In this document: positions 53,337 to 62,619 of the stretch, piece by piece
Position numbering within the stretch: position 1 is the first letter of the stretch
Layout of the letters: each line of letters opens with the position of its first letter
DNA from: Mesorhizobium sangaii
GTDB lineage: Bacteria; Pseudomonadota; Alphaproteobacteria; Rhizobiales; Rhizobiaceae
Assembly (NCBI RefSeq): GCF_014207355.1
Contig: NZ_JACHEF010000006.1
Span: 186,001-250,000 of the forward strand
DNA length: 64,000 nt
Direction of reading: 5' to 3'
Notes under the pieces: model-generated
Databases searched by the model: none
What the model saw: the letters and a program-made list of their open reading frames with translations, nothing else
What the model was told of the DNA's origin: nothing
Made by a program: the position numbers and the translations under genes

Positions 53337-54293
53337 ATGAAAACGTCCGTCCGGAGTCTTGTTCTACGTTCGCTGCTCGGTGCCGCAATGATCTTGAGCA
53401 TTGGCGCGGGTTCCGCAAATTTTGCCGGCGCGCAGGAGGTGCACAGTCTCTCGGACTACGTGGCCAAGAAAGATCCGCCGCACTTCGATGATCCCTCGGC
53501 GGCGGTGGATGCGTTTAAATCGGTTCTCGCGAAGGACGATTTTGACGGACTGGCGGCATTGCTTGGGCTGGATGCCGCGAAGCTGCGGACAAGCGAAGGC
53601 GTGATGGATACCTACACTCAGATCCGGCAAGGCGCTGCCAAGACACTGATTGTCCGTGATCTTGGCGACCGCAGGGAACTCGACATCGGCGACAAACTAT
53701 GGACGCTGCCATTCCCCATCACCAAGGGTAAGGACGGCAAATGGGCTTTCGATACCTATGCTGGCATCGAAGAGATCATCAACCGGCGCGTCGGCGAAAA
53801 TGAGATCACTGCGATCGAAACGGTTCGCGCCTATGTGGAAGCTCAGCGTGACTACGCTGCAGAAGACCGCGACGGTGATGGCGTGTTCGAATACGCCCAG
53901 AAGCTGATCAGCAGCGAGGGCCGGGCCGACGGACTATATTGGCCGTCCGACGAGACCAATGGCGTTAGTCCGGCAGGCGATTTCATCAACCAGGCGGCTC
54001 TCGACAAGGCGAAGAAAGGCAATGGCTATTTTGGTTATCGCTTCCGCATCCTGACCGGCCAAGGCGGGAATATCGCCGGTGGCCCCTACAACTATATTAT
54101 CAACGGCAACATGATTGCAGGTTTCGCGCTTGTGGCCTGGCCTGTGAAATATGCCGAAACGGGCGTCAAAACCTTTGTGGTCAATCAGCAAGGTATTGTC
54201 TACGAGGCCGATCTAGGCCCGAAAACGGAGGCTGTGGCCGGCGCGATTAAGCAATTCAATCCCGATAACAAATGGCAGCTGACAGGTGACTAG
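53337..54293 (+). CDS. DUF2950 domain secreted protein
   Basis: This predicted 318-residue protein has a signal peptide (SLLGAAMILSIGAGSANFAG). The DUF2950 domain has recognisable phrases (FDDPSAAVDAFKSVLAKDDF, RVGENEITAIETVRAYVEAQ, GYFGYRFRILTGQG, AGFALVAWPVKYAETGVKTF). GAGGAG before the ATG at 53337 fixes the start. It follows the DUF3300 gene by 26 bases; the two families often occur together. The role is unproven; a periplasmic pair with DUF3300 is likely. Confidence 0.88.
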   Translation: MKTSVRSLVLRSLLGAAMILSIGAGSANFAGAQEVHSLSDYVAKKDPPHFDDPSAAVDAFKSVLAKDDFDGLAALLGLDAAKLRTSEGVMDTYTQIRQGAAKTLIVRDLGDRRELDIGDKLWTLPFPITKGKDGKWAFDTYAGIEEIINRRVGENEITAIETVRAYVEAQRDYAAEDRDGDGVFEYAQKLISSEGRADGLYWPSDETNGVSPAGDFINQAALDKAKKGNGYFGYRFRILTGQGGNIAGGPYNYIINGNMIAGFALVAWPVKYAETGVKTFVVNQQGIVYEADLGPKTEAVAGAIKQFNPDNKWQLTGD

Positions 54294-54350
54294 CCTGGTT
54301 CGGAAACGGTGATGTTACCGCCAGTGCGTTGCACACGTGAGGGGGACGTT

Positions 54351-55661
54351 TTGGAAGCCAGTTTTGCAGACGAGTACAAATTCGAGCGTATCCCCAATGC
54401 GTTGCTGGCATTTGCATTTGCCGGCCTGCTTTTCGGTTGCGCGTCCCGCCCGACGAATGTCCTGTTGCCCGTAGCCGATACATCACCGGCATCCAGCAAG
54501 GTGGAGATGCTGGTGACGACGACCCGCGCTCGCTCCACCAATCCGGCCGAGATGTATACGGGCGAACGCGGGACGGATCCTTCATTTGCGGACATTACGG
54601 TGTCTATCCCACCAGCATCGGTCCGCAAGGTCGGTGAGGTCGCCTGGCCCAAGAAGCTGCCGTCAAACCCGGCAACCGATTTCGCGGTGGTGAAAGCCGA
54701 AGAACTAACACGGGATGGCGCGAAGGAATGGCTACACGCCACCGTCAGGAAGAGCCCGGACCACAGCGTGCTGGTATTCGTCCATGGCTTCAACAACCGC
54801 TTCGAAGACTCCCTTTATCGCTTTGCGCAGATCGCTCACGATACAGGCACCGACAGCGCTCCGATCCTGGTCACATGGCCTTCCCGAGGCAGTACGCTGG
54901 CCTATGGCTACGATCGCGAAAGCACCAACTACACGCGAGATGCGCTCGAGACGCTGTTCCAATATCTGGCTCACGATCCTGAAGTAAAAGAAGTTTCGAT
55001 CCTCGCCCATTCGATGGGCAACTGGCTAGCGTTGGAATCCTTGCGCCAGATGGCGATCCGCAATGGCGGGCTGCCGGCGAAGTTCAAGAACGTCATGCTG
55101 GCCGCGCCTGACGTCGATGTCGACGTGTTTCGCACGCAGATTGCCGACATGGGCAAACAGCACCCCCAGTTCACCCTCTTTGTCTCGCAGGATGACCGGG
55201 CGCTCGCATTTTCGCGACGGGTCTGGGGCAACATCCCCCGGCTCGGCTCCATCAATCCGGAAGAGGCTCCATACAAGGAAGAACTTTCGAGCAACAATGT
55301 AACCGTCATCGACCTGACGAAGGTCAAATCCGGAGACAGTTTGAACCACGGCAAGTTCGCCTCGTCTCCGCAGATCGTCCAGTTGATTGGAGCGCGGATG
55401 GCTGACGGCCAGACCCTTACCGACAGCAGGGTCGGCCTTGGGGACACGATCGTGCAAGCGACGACCGGCGCTGCGGCTGCGGCTGGCAGTGCTGCAGGAT
55501 TGGTGATGGCGGCACCCGTGGCGATGGTCGATCAGAACACCAGGGAAAACTACGGCAATGAGGTCGAGAACTTGACCGGCTCGCAAGGCGGTAAGAAAAC
55601 GAATGCTGGCAGCAAGAATTGCAACCTGCCCACGGCATCCACAAAAGGGTGCAAGAAATAG
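54351..55661 (+). CDS. DUF900-type alpha/beta hydrolase, probable lipoprotein
   Basis: This protein of about 436 residues has a lipobox (AGLLFGCASRP), then an alpha/beta-hydrolase domain of the DUF900 type: FVHGFNNRFEDSLYRFAQIA and the nucleophile elbow LAHSMGNWLALESL (Ser of HSMG), followed by FTLFVSQDDRALAFS. The C-terminal Ala/Gly-rich stretch (ATTGAAAAAGSAAGLVMAA) is membrane-like. A TTG start at 54351, after GAGGGGG, is preferred; an ATG at 54309 is open. It lies 57 bases after DUF2950. A decayed partial copy of its 3' end sits at 32487-32700. Confidence 0.83.
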   Translation: MEASFADEYKFERIPNALLAFAFAGLLFGCASRPTNVLLPVADTSPASSKVEMLVTTTRARSTNPAEMYTGERGTDPSFADITVSIPPASVRKVGEVAWPKKLPSNPATDFAVVKAEELTRDGAKEWLHATVRKSPDHSVLVFVHGFNNRFEDSLYRFAQIAHDTGTDSAPILVTWPSRGSTLAYGYDRESTNYTRDALETLFQYLAHDPEVKEVSILAHSMGNWLALESLRQMAIRNGGLPAKFKNVMLAAPDVDVDVFRTQIADMGKQHPQFTLFVSQDDRALAFSRRVWGNIPRLGSINPEEAPYKEELSSNNVTVIDLTKVKSGDSLNHGKFASSPQIVQLIGARMADGQTLTDSRVGLGDTIVQATTGAAAAAGSAAGLVMAAPVAMVDQNTRENYGNEVENLTGSQGGKKTNAGSKNCNLPTASTKGCKK

Positions 55662-55814
55662 CGATTCAACGAGGTCAAGGCGGCAGCGAAGCTTATTGAT
55701 GCCTCATCTCGAAGTTGCTCTCACATTCCGTGAGAATGGCATTCAGAGGGCAGAGAGCGAGCCCCCACCTGAAGCGGCGCTTCTGCTGGTCCCGTCTGGC
55801 TGGAAGGGAAATGA

Positions 55815-56825
55815 ATGCATCGCATCGCTCGGATATCGCTCGCCATCATCCTGTCACTAGCCGTTGCACTTTTGACTGCCTGGGCCGGATTTGCCATGTG
55901 GTATCGCCTGCCCGTGGGGGAGCTTGGTCGGGCTGCGGCCTGCGCCCTTTTCATCTTGTTCGGCCTCGGCACTATCATCGCGCTCTTCAGCCGTTTTCGC
56001 ATCCGGGCGTTTGTCTTTTTTCTCGCCGCATTTGCTGTGGTTCTGGTCTGGTGGAGCACCATCAAGCCTTTGAGCGACGCCGACTGGGCTCCTGATGTGG
56101 CCCGTCAGGTAACCGGCACCCGCGATGGAAACCTGTTGACCCTGAAAGACGTGCGTGACTTCGAATGGCGCAGCGACACCGATTTCACCGAACATTGGAC
56201 AACCCGAACCTACGACCTTTCCACGGTTCAGACCGCCGACCTCTTCATGTCCTATTGGGCTGGACCGAAGATGGGCCACGTCATCATGAGCTTTGGCTTC
56301 TCCAGCGGTGACTATCTTGCTTGGTCCATTGAGGTGCGGCGCCGTGTCGGTGGCGAGTTTTCGCCCATAGCGGATCTGTTCAAGAGCAATCCCTTGGTTG
56401 TTGTTGCGGCCGATGAGCGAGATGTCGTCGGCGTCAGGTCGAATGTTCGCGGAGAGGATGTCCAGATCTATCGCCTGAAAGCATCGCCTGACGCGGCCCG
56501 GGCGCTTCTGCTGGAATACGTCTCGGACGCAAACGCGCTTTCCACGAAGCCTGCATTCTACAATTCCATCACGACGAACTGCACGACGACGATCGTCAAA
56601 ATGATGCGAGCAGTAGGCGACGCAGTTCCATTCGACTGGCGGCTCATTGTTAACGGCTATCTTCCTGATTATGCGTACGACCGCGGTGCGCTCGACACCC
56701 GCTTGCCATTGTCGACCTTGCGGGAGTTGGCCCACATAGACGACCGTGCGCGGAAGTCGGGCCTTTCGCCGGATTTTTCGAGATTGATCCGGGTTGGCGT
56801 GCCGTCTCCAGGCCTTGGCAATTGA
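55815..56825 (+). CDS. DUF4105-type membrane protein
   Basis: This 336-residue protein has two or three N-terminal membrane segments (SLAIILSLAVALLTAWAGFA, AACALFILFGLGTIIALFSR, AFVFFLAAFAVVLVWWSTIK). A large periplasmic domain with DUF4105-like character follows (HVIMSFGFSSGDYLAWSIEV, FYNSITTNCTTTIVKMM). The conserved Asn-Cys pair suggests a catalytic or structural site. It follows the hydrolase gene by about 150 bases. Activity unknown; relatives are found in envelope-remodelling contexts. Confidence 0.82.
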   Translation: MHRIARISLAIILSLAVALLTAWAGFAMWYRLPVGELGRAAACALFILFGLGTIIALFSRFRIRAFVFFLAAFAVVLVWWSTIKPLSDADWAPDVARQVTGTRDGNLLTLKDVRDFEWRSDTDFTEHWTTRTYDLSTVQTADLFMSYWAGPKMGHVIMSFGFSSGDYLAWSIEVRRRVGGEFSPIADLFKSNPLVVVAADERDVVGVRSNVRGEDVQIYRLKASPDAARALLLEYVSDANALSTKPAFYNSITTNCTTTIVKMMRAVGDAVPFDWRLIVNGYLPDYAYDRGALDTRLPLSTLRELAHIDDRARKSGLSPDFSRLIRVGVPSPGLGN

Positions 56826-56944
56826 TCTGGAAGGGGCTCGCAGGTGGGTGTGCCGATTGGCGGAGAGCGAGCAACTGGCCGGACGGATCAAATTGCACTA
56901 GCGTCGAGGGCAGTGTTGCTACTTCCTGCAAGAGAAGAGGCCTC

Positions 56945-58261
56945 ATGCATCATTCTGCTACCACCGATGCGACCGATCGATCCGATGATAACGTTGTAAA
57001 CACGTATCAGAAGGCGCTGGAGGTCAATCTCGATGCGACGAGTTTCGGCTCGTTCGCCGAGATCGGCGCGGGTCAGGAAGTGGCGCGATGGTTTCTGCGC
57101 GTTGGCGCCGCGTCGGGCACGGTGGCCAAGACCATCTCAGCCTACGACAAGGAAGTGAGCGACGACCTTTACGGCTCAGGAACGCGCTACGTGTCCGGGC
57201 AGCGGCTTAAGGCGATGCTCGATCGTGAATGGAAGTCGCTCGTGCAACAAGTCGGTGAGGCCCGCGGCAAAGACACGCGCTTGTTCGCTTTCGCCGATAC
57301 CATCGCGGCCCGCAACTTTGCCGGCACCAACGATTGCCACGGCTGGATCGGCGTCCGCTTTCAGGATCAACCGCGGGCTGAGGCGAGCGACATTCTGCTG
57401 CACGCAAACCTTCGCGACAATGCCAACCTGCTTCAGCAGGAGGCGGTGGGCATTCTGGGTGTGAACCTGCTGCATGCGCTGCTGAATGAGCGAGCAGCGC
57501 CCGGAGATTTGCCTGCGAGGATGTTCGACAACCTTGCAAATGATCGCCTCGAAATTGATCAGATCGTGATGCGAGGCCGCGCGTTCGCGGGTTATGACAT
57601 GCGCGAACTGCATACGGCCTTGGCACGCGACGGCCGGGCCGAGGCGGTGACGCTGGACGGTGATGGTGGGGCGGTCGCTGCCAACGAATTTCTGTACAAG
57701 AAGGCTGTGGTCATCGTGCCGTTGGCGAGCGACCCGCGCGACGACCTTTCACCGGAGGCGATTGCGGCGTGTCTGGAAACGCTTCGCCGCGAGGTCGCTG
57801 GCAATCCTGAGGTCAAGGATGTCATCGATGTGCGCCTGACGGTCGTCGATTCCAACGCGCCGCCTCCTGCATTGGGCAAGGGTGCAGCGATGATGACGCA
57901 GCATCGCCAGTTGTACCGCACGACCGCATTCGTGCGTCGATATACGCAGGCTCCGTTGCGTTTTGCCGTGCCGCTGCCTGCGTTGATACGGATTTTCGAC
58001 GATGTGAGATACCAGCACCTGGAAGGCCGCCTGCTCGAGGGTATCGCGCGGCTTTTCGGCTCCGACGTGCGCGTGCTGGCCTATCCCTGCCCTCGCGAGG
58101 AGTTGCTTCACCTGCTCAACACCGACCTGGGACGCGGATGGGAGGTTGACGGCAGCGGGCAATGGATAACTGCCGATCAGTTGCGTCCCGCACCGCCGCT
58201 ACGGCATCTTTATGAATATCTGCTGGCCAGTGGCTTCCTCGCGGCGATGCCTCCCGGCTAG
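56945..58261 (+). CDS. Conserved protein of unknown function (about 438 residues)
   Basis: This soluble-looking protein with no signal peptide contains repeatable phrases such as ALEVNLDATSFGSFAEIGAG, QEVARWFLRVGAASGTVAKT, SAYDKEVSDDLYG and YLLASGFLAAMPPG. Homologues in other bacteria are often labelled TonB-dependent receptor, but nothing here resembles a beta-barrel. AGAAGAGG before the ATG at 56945 supports the start. It is the last gene of the DUF3300-to-DUF4105 run. Its function is unknown. Confidence 0.75.
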   Translation: MHHSATTDATDRSDDNVVNTYQKALEVNLDATSFGSFAEIGAGQEVARWFLRVGAASGTVAKTISAYDKEVSDDLYGSGTRYVSGQRLKAMLDREWKSLVQQVGEARGKDTRLFAFADTIAARNFAGTNDCHGWIGVRFQDQPRAEASDILLHANLRDNANLLQQEAVGILGVNLLHALLNERAAPGDLPARMFDNLANDRLEIDQIVMRGRAFAGYDMRELHTALARDGRAEAVTLDGDGGAVAANEFLYKKAVVIVPLASDPRDDLSPEAIAACLETLRREVAGNPEVKDVIDVRLTVVDSNAPPPALGKGAAMMTQHRQLYRTTAFVRRYTQAPLRFAVPLPALIRIFDDVRYQHLEGRLLEGIARLFGSDVRVLAYPCPREELLHLLNTDLGRGWEVDGSGQWITADQLRPAPPLRHLYEYLLASGFLAAMPPG

Positions 58262-58635
58262 CGATGGTATGTCGCGCAAACTTCTCAACACTCCCGCTCC
58301 GCTACGATGAAACACCACCGTCGAATGGCCATTGTCGTTTGCGTACCTGCTTACGGTGAGGCGTCAAATAGAGAGCTGAATGAGATGTTGGTTTTCTAAA
58401 AATCGAGCCAGAAGAAAGCCACTGAAAACGCCTGATAGACATCGCCAATCCGACCGACGACATCGGCGCGGTCGTTGCGCTCTGGGCCGGCAGGTTCAGT
58501 GCGCTCGGAACCCCGCGCGGGGCAAAAGGTCAGGGCAGAAAAGAAGCTTGAATTGTGCGACGGTCGAGCGCTGGATAGCGAGACACGGCCGCGACCGCCA
58601 GAACTGGCTTCCGCGGCGCTGAAGAGGGGGAAATC
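58262..58635. other. Intergenic region without a convincing gene
   Basis: About 370 bases. A short Arg-rich frame (58380-58622) and some fragments resembling decayed coding sequence are present, but no SD, motif or hairpin supports a gene. It should contain the mscS promoter. Confidence 0.4.
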
Positions 58636-60480
58636 GTGGACACTACAGCGGAACCGGACGTCACTTCGTTGATTTCGGGCTTCGAACAGCTCGCCGATCG
58701 TTTCGTCTCCGGACTGTTAGCGCGGTTTGCCGCCTTGGGCGACGTCCCCGCCGAGCTTGAAAACCTGCGGGCCTCGCTTGCAGCCGAGGGAACGTCTCTC
58801 CTTGGGCTCCTGTTCGAGATTGTGTTGGTTGTTGCGCTCGTCGCCGGCGTGTTCATCCTGCTCGCCCGGCGGTTGGCGAAGGCGAGTTCCACAAGCAGTG
58901 CATGGCGCAGATTCTTCGCGGGCGTGGCGGCTATTGTGGTGGCGCTGGTGATCGGTTTCATTGCTGCGCGGCTGCTGGCCGGTTCTGGCGTGCCTTTGCA
59001 AACCCTTCACCTTTGGACGGTGGTGACCGTGCTCGGCTTCATCATCCTCGCCGCCGTCAGATCACTGTTGATGGCATCGCGGCGAACCGAGTTCGTGGAG
59101 CACTCCGCCCATCTGGCGGCGCTCGTGCGCGATCTCTCGCTTGCCATTGGCCTGGCGATCATCGGCACAGCGCTGATTGCAACGTTGCGGCTCTGGAGCG
59201 TCGGGCCGGCCTTGGGGGATCTGCTGCGAACAAGCTTGGCAATTCCGATCTACGTTCTGTTTGCATGGGCGGTATGGCGGCACAGACGCACAATGGCAGC
59301 CGCCGTCGCCGGTCCGCGCCCCAGAAGCCGCTGGCGCACCCGTCTCGCCAAAATGTGGCCGGCAATCGTGATCGCGTTCCTGATAATCACCTTTCTCAGC
59401 ACTCAGGCCGCGCTGACCCTGGGGGCATCGCTGCGTGGGTCGGCCGTTCTGCTGACCGGGTTGATATTTCTCGCCGCGCCGCATCTCGACGCAATGATCG
59501 GGAACTGGGCGCAGCGCGGATTGGAGTCTCCTGACATCTCGATCTTGGCAGCGGCAGGGCGACAGACCGCCCGCTTCACCGTTGTGGCTATAATGATTGC
59601 CATGCTGGGAACGCTATGGGCGACACCGCTGGCTGCCGGGTTCGGCGTAGATCTGCGAGAGGTCGCCAAGGGCGCATCCGGTGTGGCGCTGATCACGTTG
59701 GTGGCGGCGTTTCTGTGGAACGTGGTCGGCACCGCGACGGCTCGCGCCTTGCGCGCGGAGTTGCCTGCCGTAGGTGGTGACGAGGAGGCGCTGGGTGCGC
59801 CGCGTTCACGGCTTGGCACGCTGGTGCCGCTGATCAGCGCGGTCGGCAAATCGAGCATTCTGGCCTTGGCGCTGCTCTCGGTCCTGGTGTCGATCGGGGT
59901 CAATGTCTGGCCGCTGATCGCCGGCTTGAGCGTGTTCGGGCTGGCCATCGGTTTCGGCTCGCAGACGCTGGTGAAGGACCTGGTCTCCGGGTTGTTTTTC
60001 CTGATCGATGATGCATTCCGCTTCGGCGAATACATCGAAACGTCAGGCGCCAAGGGGACCGTAGAAAAAATCTCGGTCCGGTCGGTTTCCCTGCGCCATC
60101 AGCGCGGTGCCTTGGCGACAATTCCCTATGGCGAGATCGGCAAGATCCAGAATTTCAGCCGCGACTGGATGATCGAGAAACTGACCTTTCGCGTTGCATT
60201 CAACACCGATGTCGAAAAAGTCCGCAAGATTTTCAAGAAGATCGGCCAGGATATGTCGGCCAACCCGGAACTTGCCGGAGACATGCTCGAGCCGTTCAAG
60301 AGCCAGGGAATTGGCGAGGTCGAGGACGGCACGCTGGTCATCCGGGCCAAATTCAAGGCGAAAGCGGGCAGACACTTCATGATCCGCCGCGCCGCTTTGA
60401 TCGCCGTGCACCAGGCATTTCAGGAAAACGGCATTCAGGCCGTCCCAAAGCCACTGACATCCAATCCTGGAGCGGCCTGA
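58636..60480 (+). CDS. MscS-family mechanosensitive ion channel
   Basis: This 614-residue membrane protein has about ten hydrophobic segments. An MscS core near residues 410-540 includes the pore-lining helix (LSVFGLAIGFGSQTLVKDLV), the beta domain (DDAFRFGEYIETSGAKGTVE, SVRSVSLRHQRGALATIPYG) and the cytoplasmic alpha/beta part. It opens under membrane tension to release solutes after osmotic downshift. The extended N-terminal domain resembles large MscS paralogues rather than the small E. coli protein. The start is GTG at 58636 behind GAGGGGG. Confidence 0.92.
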   Translation: MDTTAEPDVTSLISGFEQLADRFVSGLLARFAALGDVPAELENLRASLAAEGTSLLGLLFEIVLVVALVAGVFILLARRLAKASSTSSAWRRFFAGVAAIVVALVIGFIAARLLAGSGVPLQTLHLWTVVTVLGFIILAAVRSLLMASRRTEFVEHSAHLAALVRDLSLAIGLAIIGTALIATLRLWSVGPALGDLLRTSLAIPIYVLFAWAVWRHRRTMAAAVAGPRPRSRWRTRLAKMWPAIVIAFLIITFLSTQAALTLGASLRGSAVLLTGLIFLAAPHLDAMIGNWAQRGLESPDISILAAAGRQTARFTVVAIMIAMLGTLWATPLAAGFGVDLREVAKGASGVALITLVAAFLWNVVGTATARALRAELPAVGGDEEALGAPRSRLGTLVPLISAVGKSSILALALLSVLVSIGVNVWPLIAGLSVFGLAIGFGSQTLVKDLVSGLFFLIDDAFRFGEYIETSGAKGTVEKISVRSVSLRHQRGALATIPYGEIGKIQNFSRDWMIEKLTFRVAFNTDVEKVRKIFKKIGQDMSANPELAGDMLEPFKSQGIGEVEDGTLVIRAKFKAKAGRHFMIRRAALIAVHQAFQENGIQAVPKPLTSNPGAA

Positions 60481-60523
60481 TCTTGGACAAGCGGAAAGGC
60501 CTTACCGCGCTGTAGGCGTGACT

Positions 60524-60549
60524 GGCAAACCTCCCGAGATCGGTTTGCC
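60524..60549. terminator. Terminator-like hairpin after mscS
   Basis: GGCAAACC (60524-60531) and GGTTTGCC (60542-60549) make a perfect 8-bp stem with a 10-base loop, 43 bases after the mscS stop. There is no long T-run, so termination may be partial. Confidence 0.55.
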
Positions 60550-60769
60550 GGGCTTCATGGTGCTTGTGGGCAAACCGCGCAAAACATTCGTTGTCCAGCG
60601 AGGTTTCGGTTGCGATCCAACAGCATGGGTCTGAAATTTGGAGAACAGCAGGGTCCAAGGGAAGCATTTGTGGGTTCTGAGCGTTTACCACAATAGAGTT
60701 TGCCATTGCCGTCGAAGGCGCAGATCCGCTGCGAGCCTCCAACACATGGCGCTTTCCTCGGTGACCACA

Positions 60770-60787
60770 GGCTTGCGGCGGCAAGCC
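60770..60787. promoter_or_regulatory. Stem next to the T3PKS ribosome-binding site
   Basis: GGCTTGC and GCAAGCC (7 bp, loop GGCG) end directly before AAGGA, the SD of the type III polyketide synthase. Such a stem could affect translation start. Confidence 0.35.
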
Positions 60788-60797
60788 AAGGAAAAAA

Positions 60798-61880
60798 ATG
60801 TGCGCTCAAGCTTTCATCAACCGAATCGCGACGGCCGTCCCCGACCACAGCGTTCACAGGTTCTTCCTGCAGTTTGCTGGCTCTCAGTTGACGGCAAACC
60901 CCCGTCGCCGCGCGATTTTCAATCGCATGGCAGACAAGGGCGGGATCGAGCATCGTTATTCGTGCTTTGCGCCTGCCGAAGATCCTGAAGGGCCGAGTGT
61001 GGACATGGCGGGCGTGTTCAAGCGGGGTGCATTTCCAGGAACGGCGACACGCATGGAGATGTTTGCGGCCGCTGCGCCGGTTCTCGCCCAGCAAGCCGTG
61101 GAGCGGCTCCTCCAGGATAAGGACCGGACGAGCGTCACGCATTTGATCGTGACAACGTGCACCGGTTTCTCCGCCCCCGGTATCGATCTGGAGATAATTG
61201 CTCGATGCAATTTGCCGACCACCGTCGAGCGTACGATCATCGGCTTCATGGGATGCTACGCGGCAATCAACGCCCTCAAGCTGGCACGGCACATCATCCG
61301 GTCCGAACCCGATGCTCACGTTGTAATCGTCTGTATTGAACTCTGTACGCTCCACCTCCGGGAGACCAGCGATCTCGAAAAACTGCTGTCCTTCTGCCTC
61401 TGGGGTGACGGTTGCGCGGCCGCGTCTGTGACTGCCCGCCCATTCGGGATCGGCCTGGATAGTTTTCACGCGATCGTCGCCGCCGACAGCCGCGACCTGA
61501 TGACCTGGGGCATTCGCGACGACGGTTTCGACATGGTTTTGTCGGGACAAGTCCCTGGCGCAATTCAGGGTGTGCTCGCCACAGGTATCGGCCGCATTCT
61601 GGGAGCCAGCAGCGTCGGAAGCGTTGATCTTTGGGCTGTCCACCCAGGCGGGCGCTCGATACTCGATGCTGTGGAGCGCGCGCTGGATCTCCATCCCGGT
61701 GCTTTGTCGATGTCGCGCGAGGTCCTTCGCGAAAACGGAAACATGTCTTCAGCCACGGTCATGTTCGTGCTTGAGCGAATGCTGCGCGAGTTCACGGAAG
61801 ACCGGGTGGGTTGTGCCATGGCATTCGGACCCGGCCTGACGGCTGAGACGATGATGTTCCATACGGCCGGCAATGCCTGA
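60798..61880 (+). CDS. Type III polyketide synthase (chalcone-synthase-like)
   Basis: This 360-residue enzyme extends acyl-CoA starters with malonyl-CoA and cyclises the chain. The catalytic triad is visible: Cys C121 (VTTCTGFSAPGIDLE), His in LWAVHPGGRSILDAVE and Asn in LRENGNMSSATVMFVLE. The length is normal for the family. AAGGA before the ATG at 60798 gives the start. The next gene (methyltransferase) overlaps it by 8 bases and an FAD oxidoreductase follows. Products could be alkylresorcinols, pyrones or phloroglucinols; the starter cannot be read from sequence. Confidence 0.93.
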   Translation: MCAQAFINRIATAVPDHSVHRFFLQFAGSQLTANPRRRAIFNRMADKGGIEHRYSCFAPAEDPEGPSVDMAGVFKRGAFPGTATRMEMFAAAAPVLAQQAVERLLQDKDRTSVTHLIVTTCTGFSAPGIDLEIIARCNLPTTVERTIIGFMGCYAAINALKLARHIIRSEPDAHVVIVCIELCTLHLRETSDLEKLLSFCLWGDGCAAASVTARPFGIGLDSFHAIVAADSRDLMTWGIRDDGFDMVLSGQVPGAIQGVLATGIGRILGASSVGSVDLWAVHPGGRSILDAVERALDLHPGALSMSREVLRENGNMSSATVMFVLERMLREFTEDRVGCAMAFGPGLTAETMMFHTAGNA

Positions 61881-62619
61881 GTTGACCAAAGATCTCGACC
61901 GCCGTCGGATCGAGCCGGAACTGCTCGATATCCTGCCCGCCGACGATCCGAGGGCAATCGGCTCCCGGCGCGACCTCGTTTGGATAAACGCGCTGATGTT
62001 TCAGAGCGCGATCATGTCTGGTCTCTTGAAGGCGAACGTCCGCAAAACGCCTACCAGGATTCTGGAACTTGGCTCCGGCGACGGGGCATTCATGCTCTCG
62101 GTTGCAAGACGTTTCGCCAGGAGCTGGACCGACGTCGATCTGGTCTTGCTTGACCAGGTCAACCTCATCTCAGACAAACGGCGCGCCGACTTCGCCGCAC
62201 TGGGATGGCGAGTTGAAACCGTCACCGATGACGTCTTTGACTGGATCGCAAAGCCCGGCGCCGGCGCGTACGACGTTGTCTCGGCCAATCTGTTCCTCCA
62301 CCATTTTTCCGACGCGGACTTGAAGGTTCTGTTTGCGGCGCTTCGTTCGCTGGCACCGGTGTTCCTCGCCACCGAGCCAAGCCGAAACGCCAGTGCCTTG
62401 AGAATGTGCTCGCTCCTACGCGTCATTGGCGCAAACGAGGTGACCATGCACGATGCAGCAGCGAGCGTCCGCGCGGGGTTCGCGGGCAATGAACTTTCCA
62501 GCCTGTGGCCATCGGATTCCAGCCAGCAGTGTGTAGAACGCAGGATTGGCCCGTTTACCCACGCTTTCAGCGTCATCCCCAAGGAAGCGCTCCCGCGATG
62601 TACGACGCCATTGTCATAG
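61873..62619 (+). CDS. SAM-dependent class I methyltransferase
   Basis: This 248-residue methyltransferase has motif I ILELGSGDGAFMLSVA (about residue 58), VDLVLLDQVNLI and a post-motif stretch YDVVSANLFLHHFSDADLK. It probably methylates the polyketide made by the enzyme encoded upstream, on oxygen or carbon. The coding region overlaps the polyketide synthase by 8 bases and the oxidoreductase by 22 bases, so all three are translationally linked. Confidence 0.87.
   Translation: MPELTKDLDRRRIEPELLDILPADDPRAIGSRRDLVWINALMFQSAIMSGLLKANVRKTPTRILELGSGDGAFMLSVARRFARSWTDVDLVLLDQVNLISDKRRADFAALGWRVETVTDDVFDWIAKPGAGAYDVVSANLFLHHFSDADLKVLFAALRSLAPVFLATEPSRNASALRMCSLLRVIGANEVTMHDAAASVRAGFAGNELSSLWPSDSSQQCVERRIGPFTHAFSVIPKEALPRCTTPLS

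Larger units (their letters stand above)
60481..60797. other. Intergenic region with terminator and T3PKS leader
   Basis: About 315 bases without a gene. It holds the terminator-like hairpin at 60524-60549 and a short stem right before the polyketide synthase ribosome-binding site (60770-60787). Confidence 0.5.

Noticed and set aside
58380-58622. Arg-rich 80-codon frame upstream of mscS
   Set aside because: Composition is that of random GC-rich DNA and there is no SD or motif.
60555-61694. Minus-strand frame opposite the polyketide synthase
   Set aside because: The catalytic residues of the polyketide synthase are on the plus strand; this frame has no motif and no SD.
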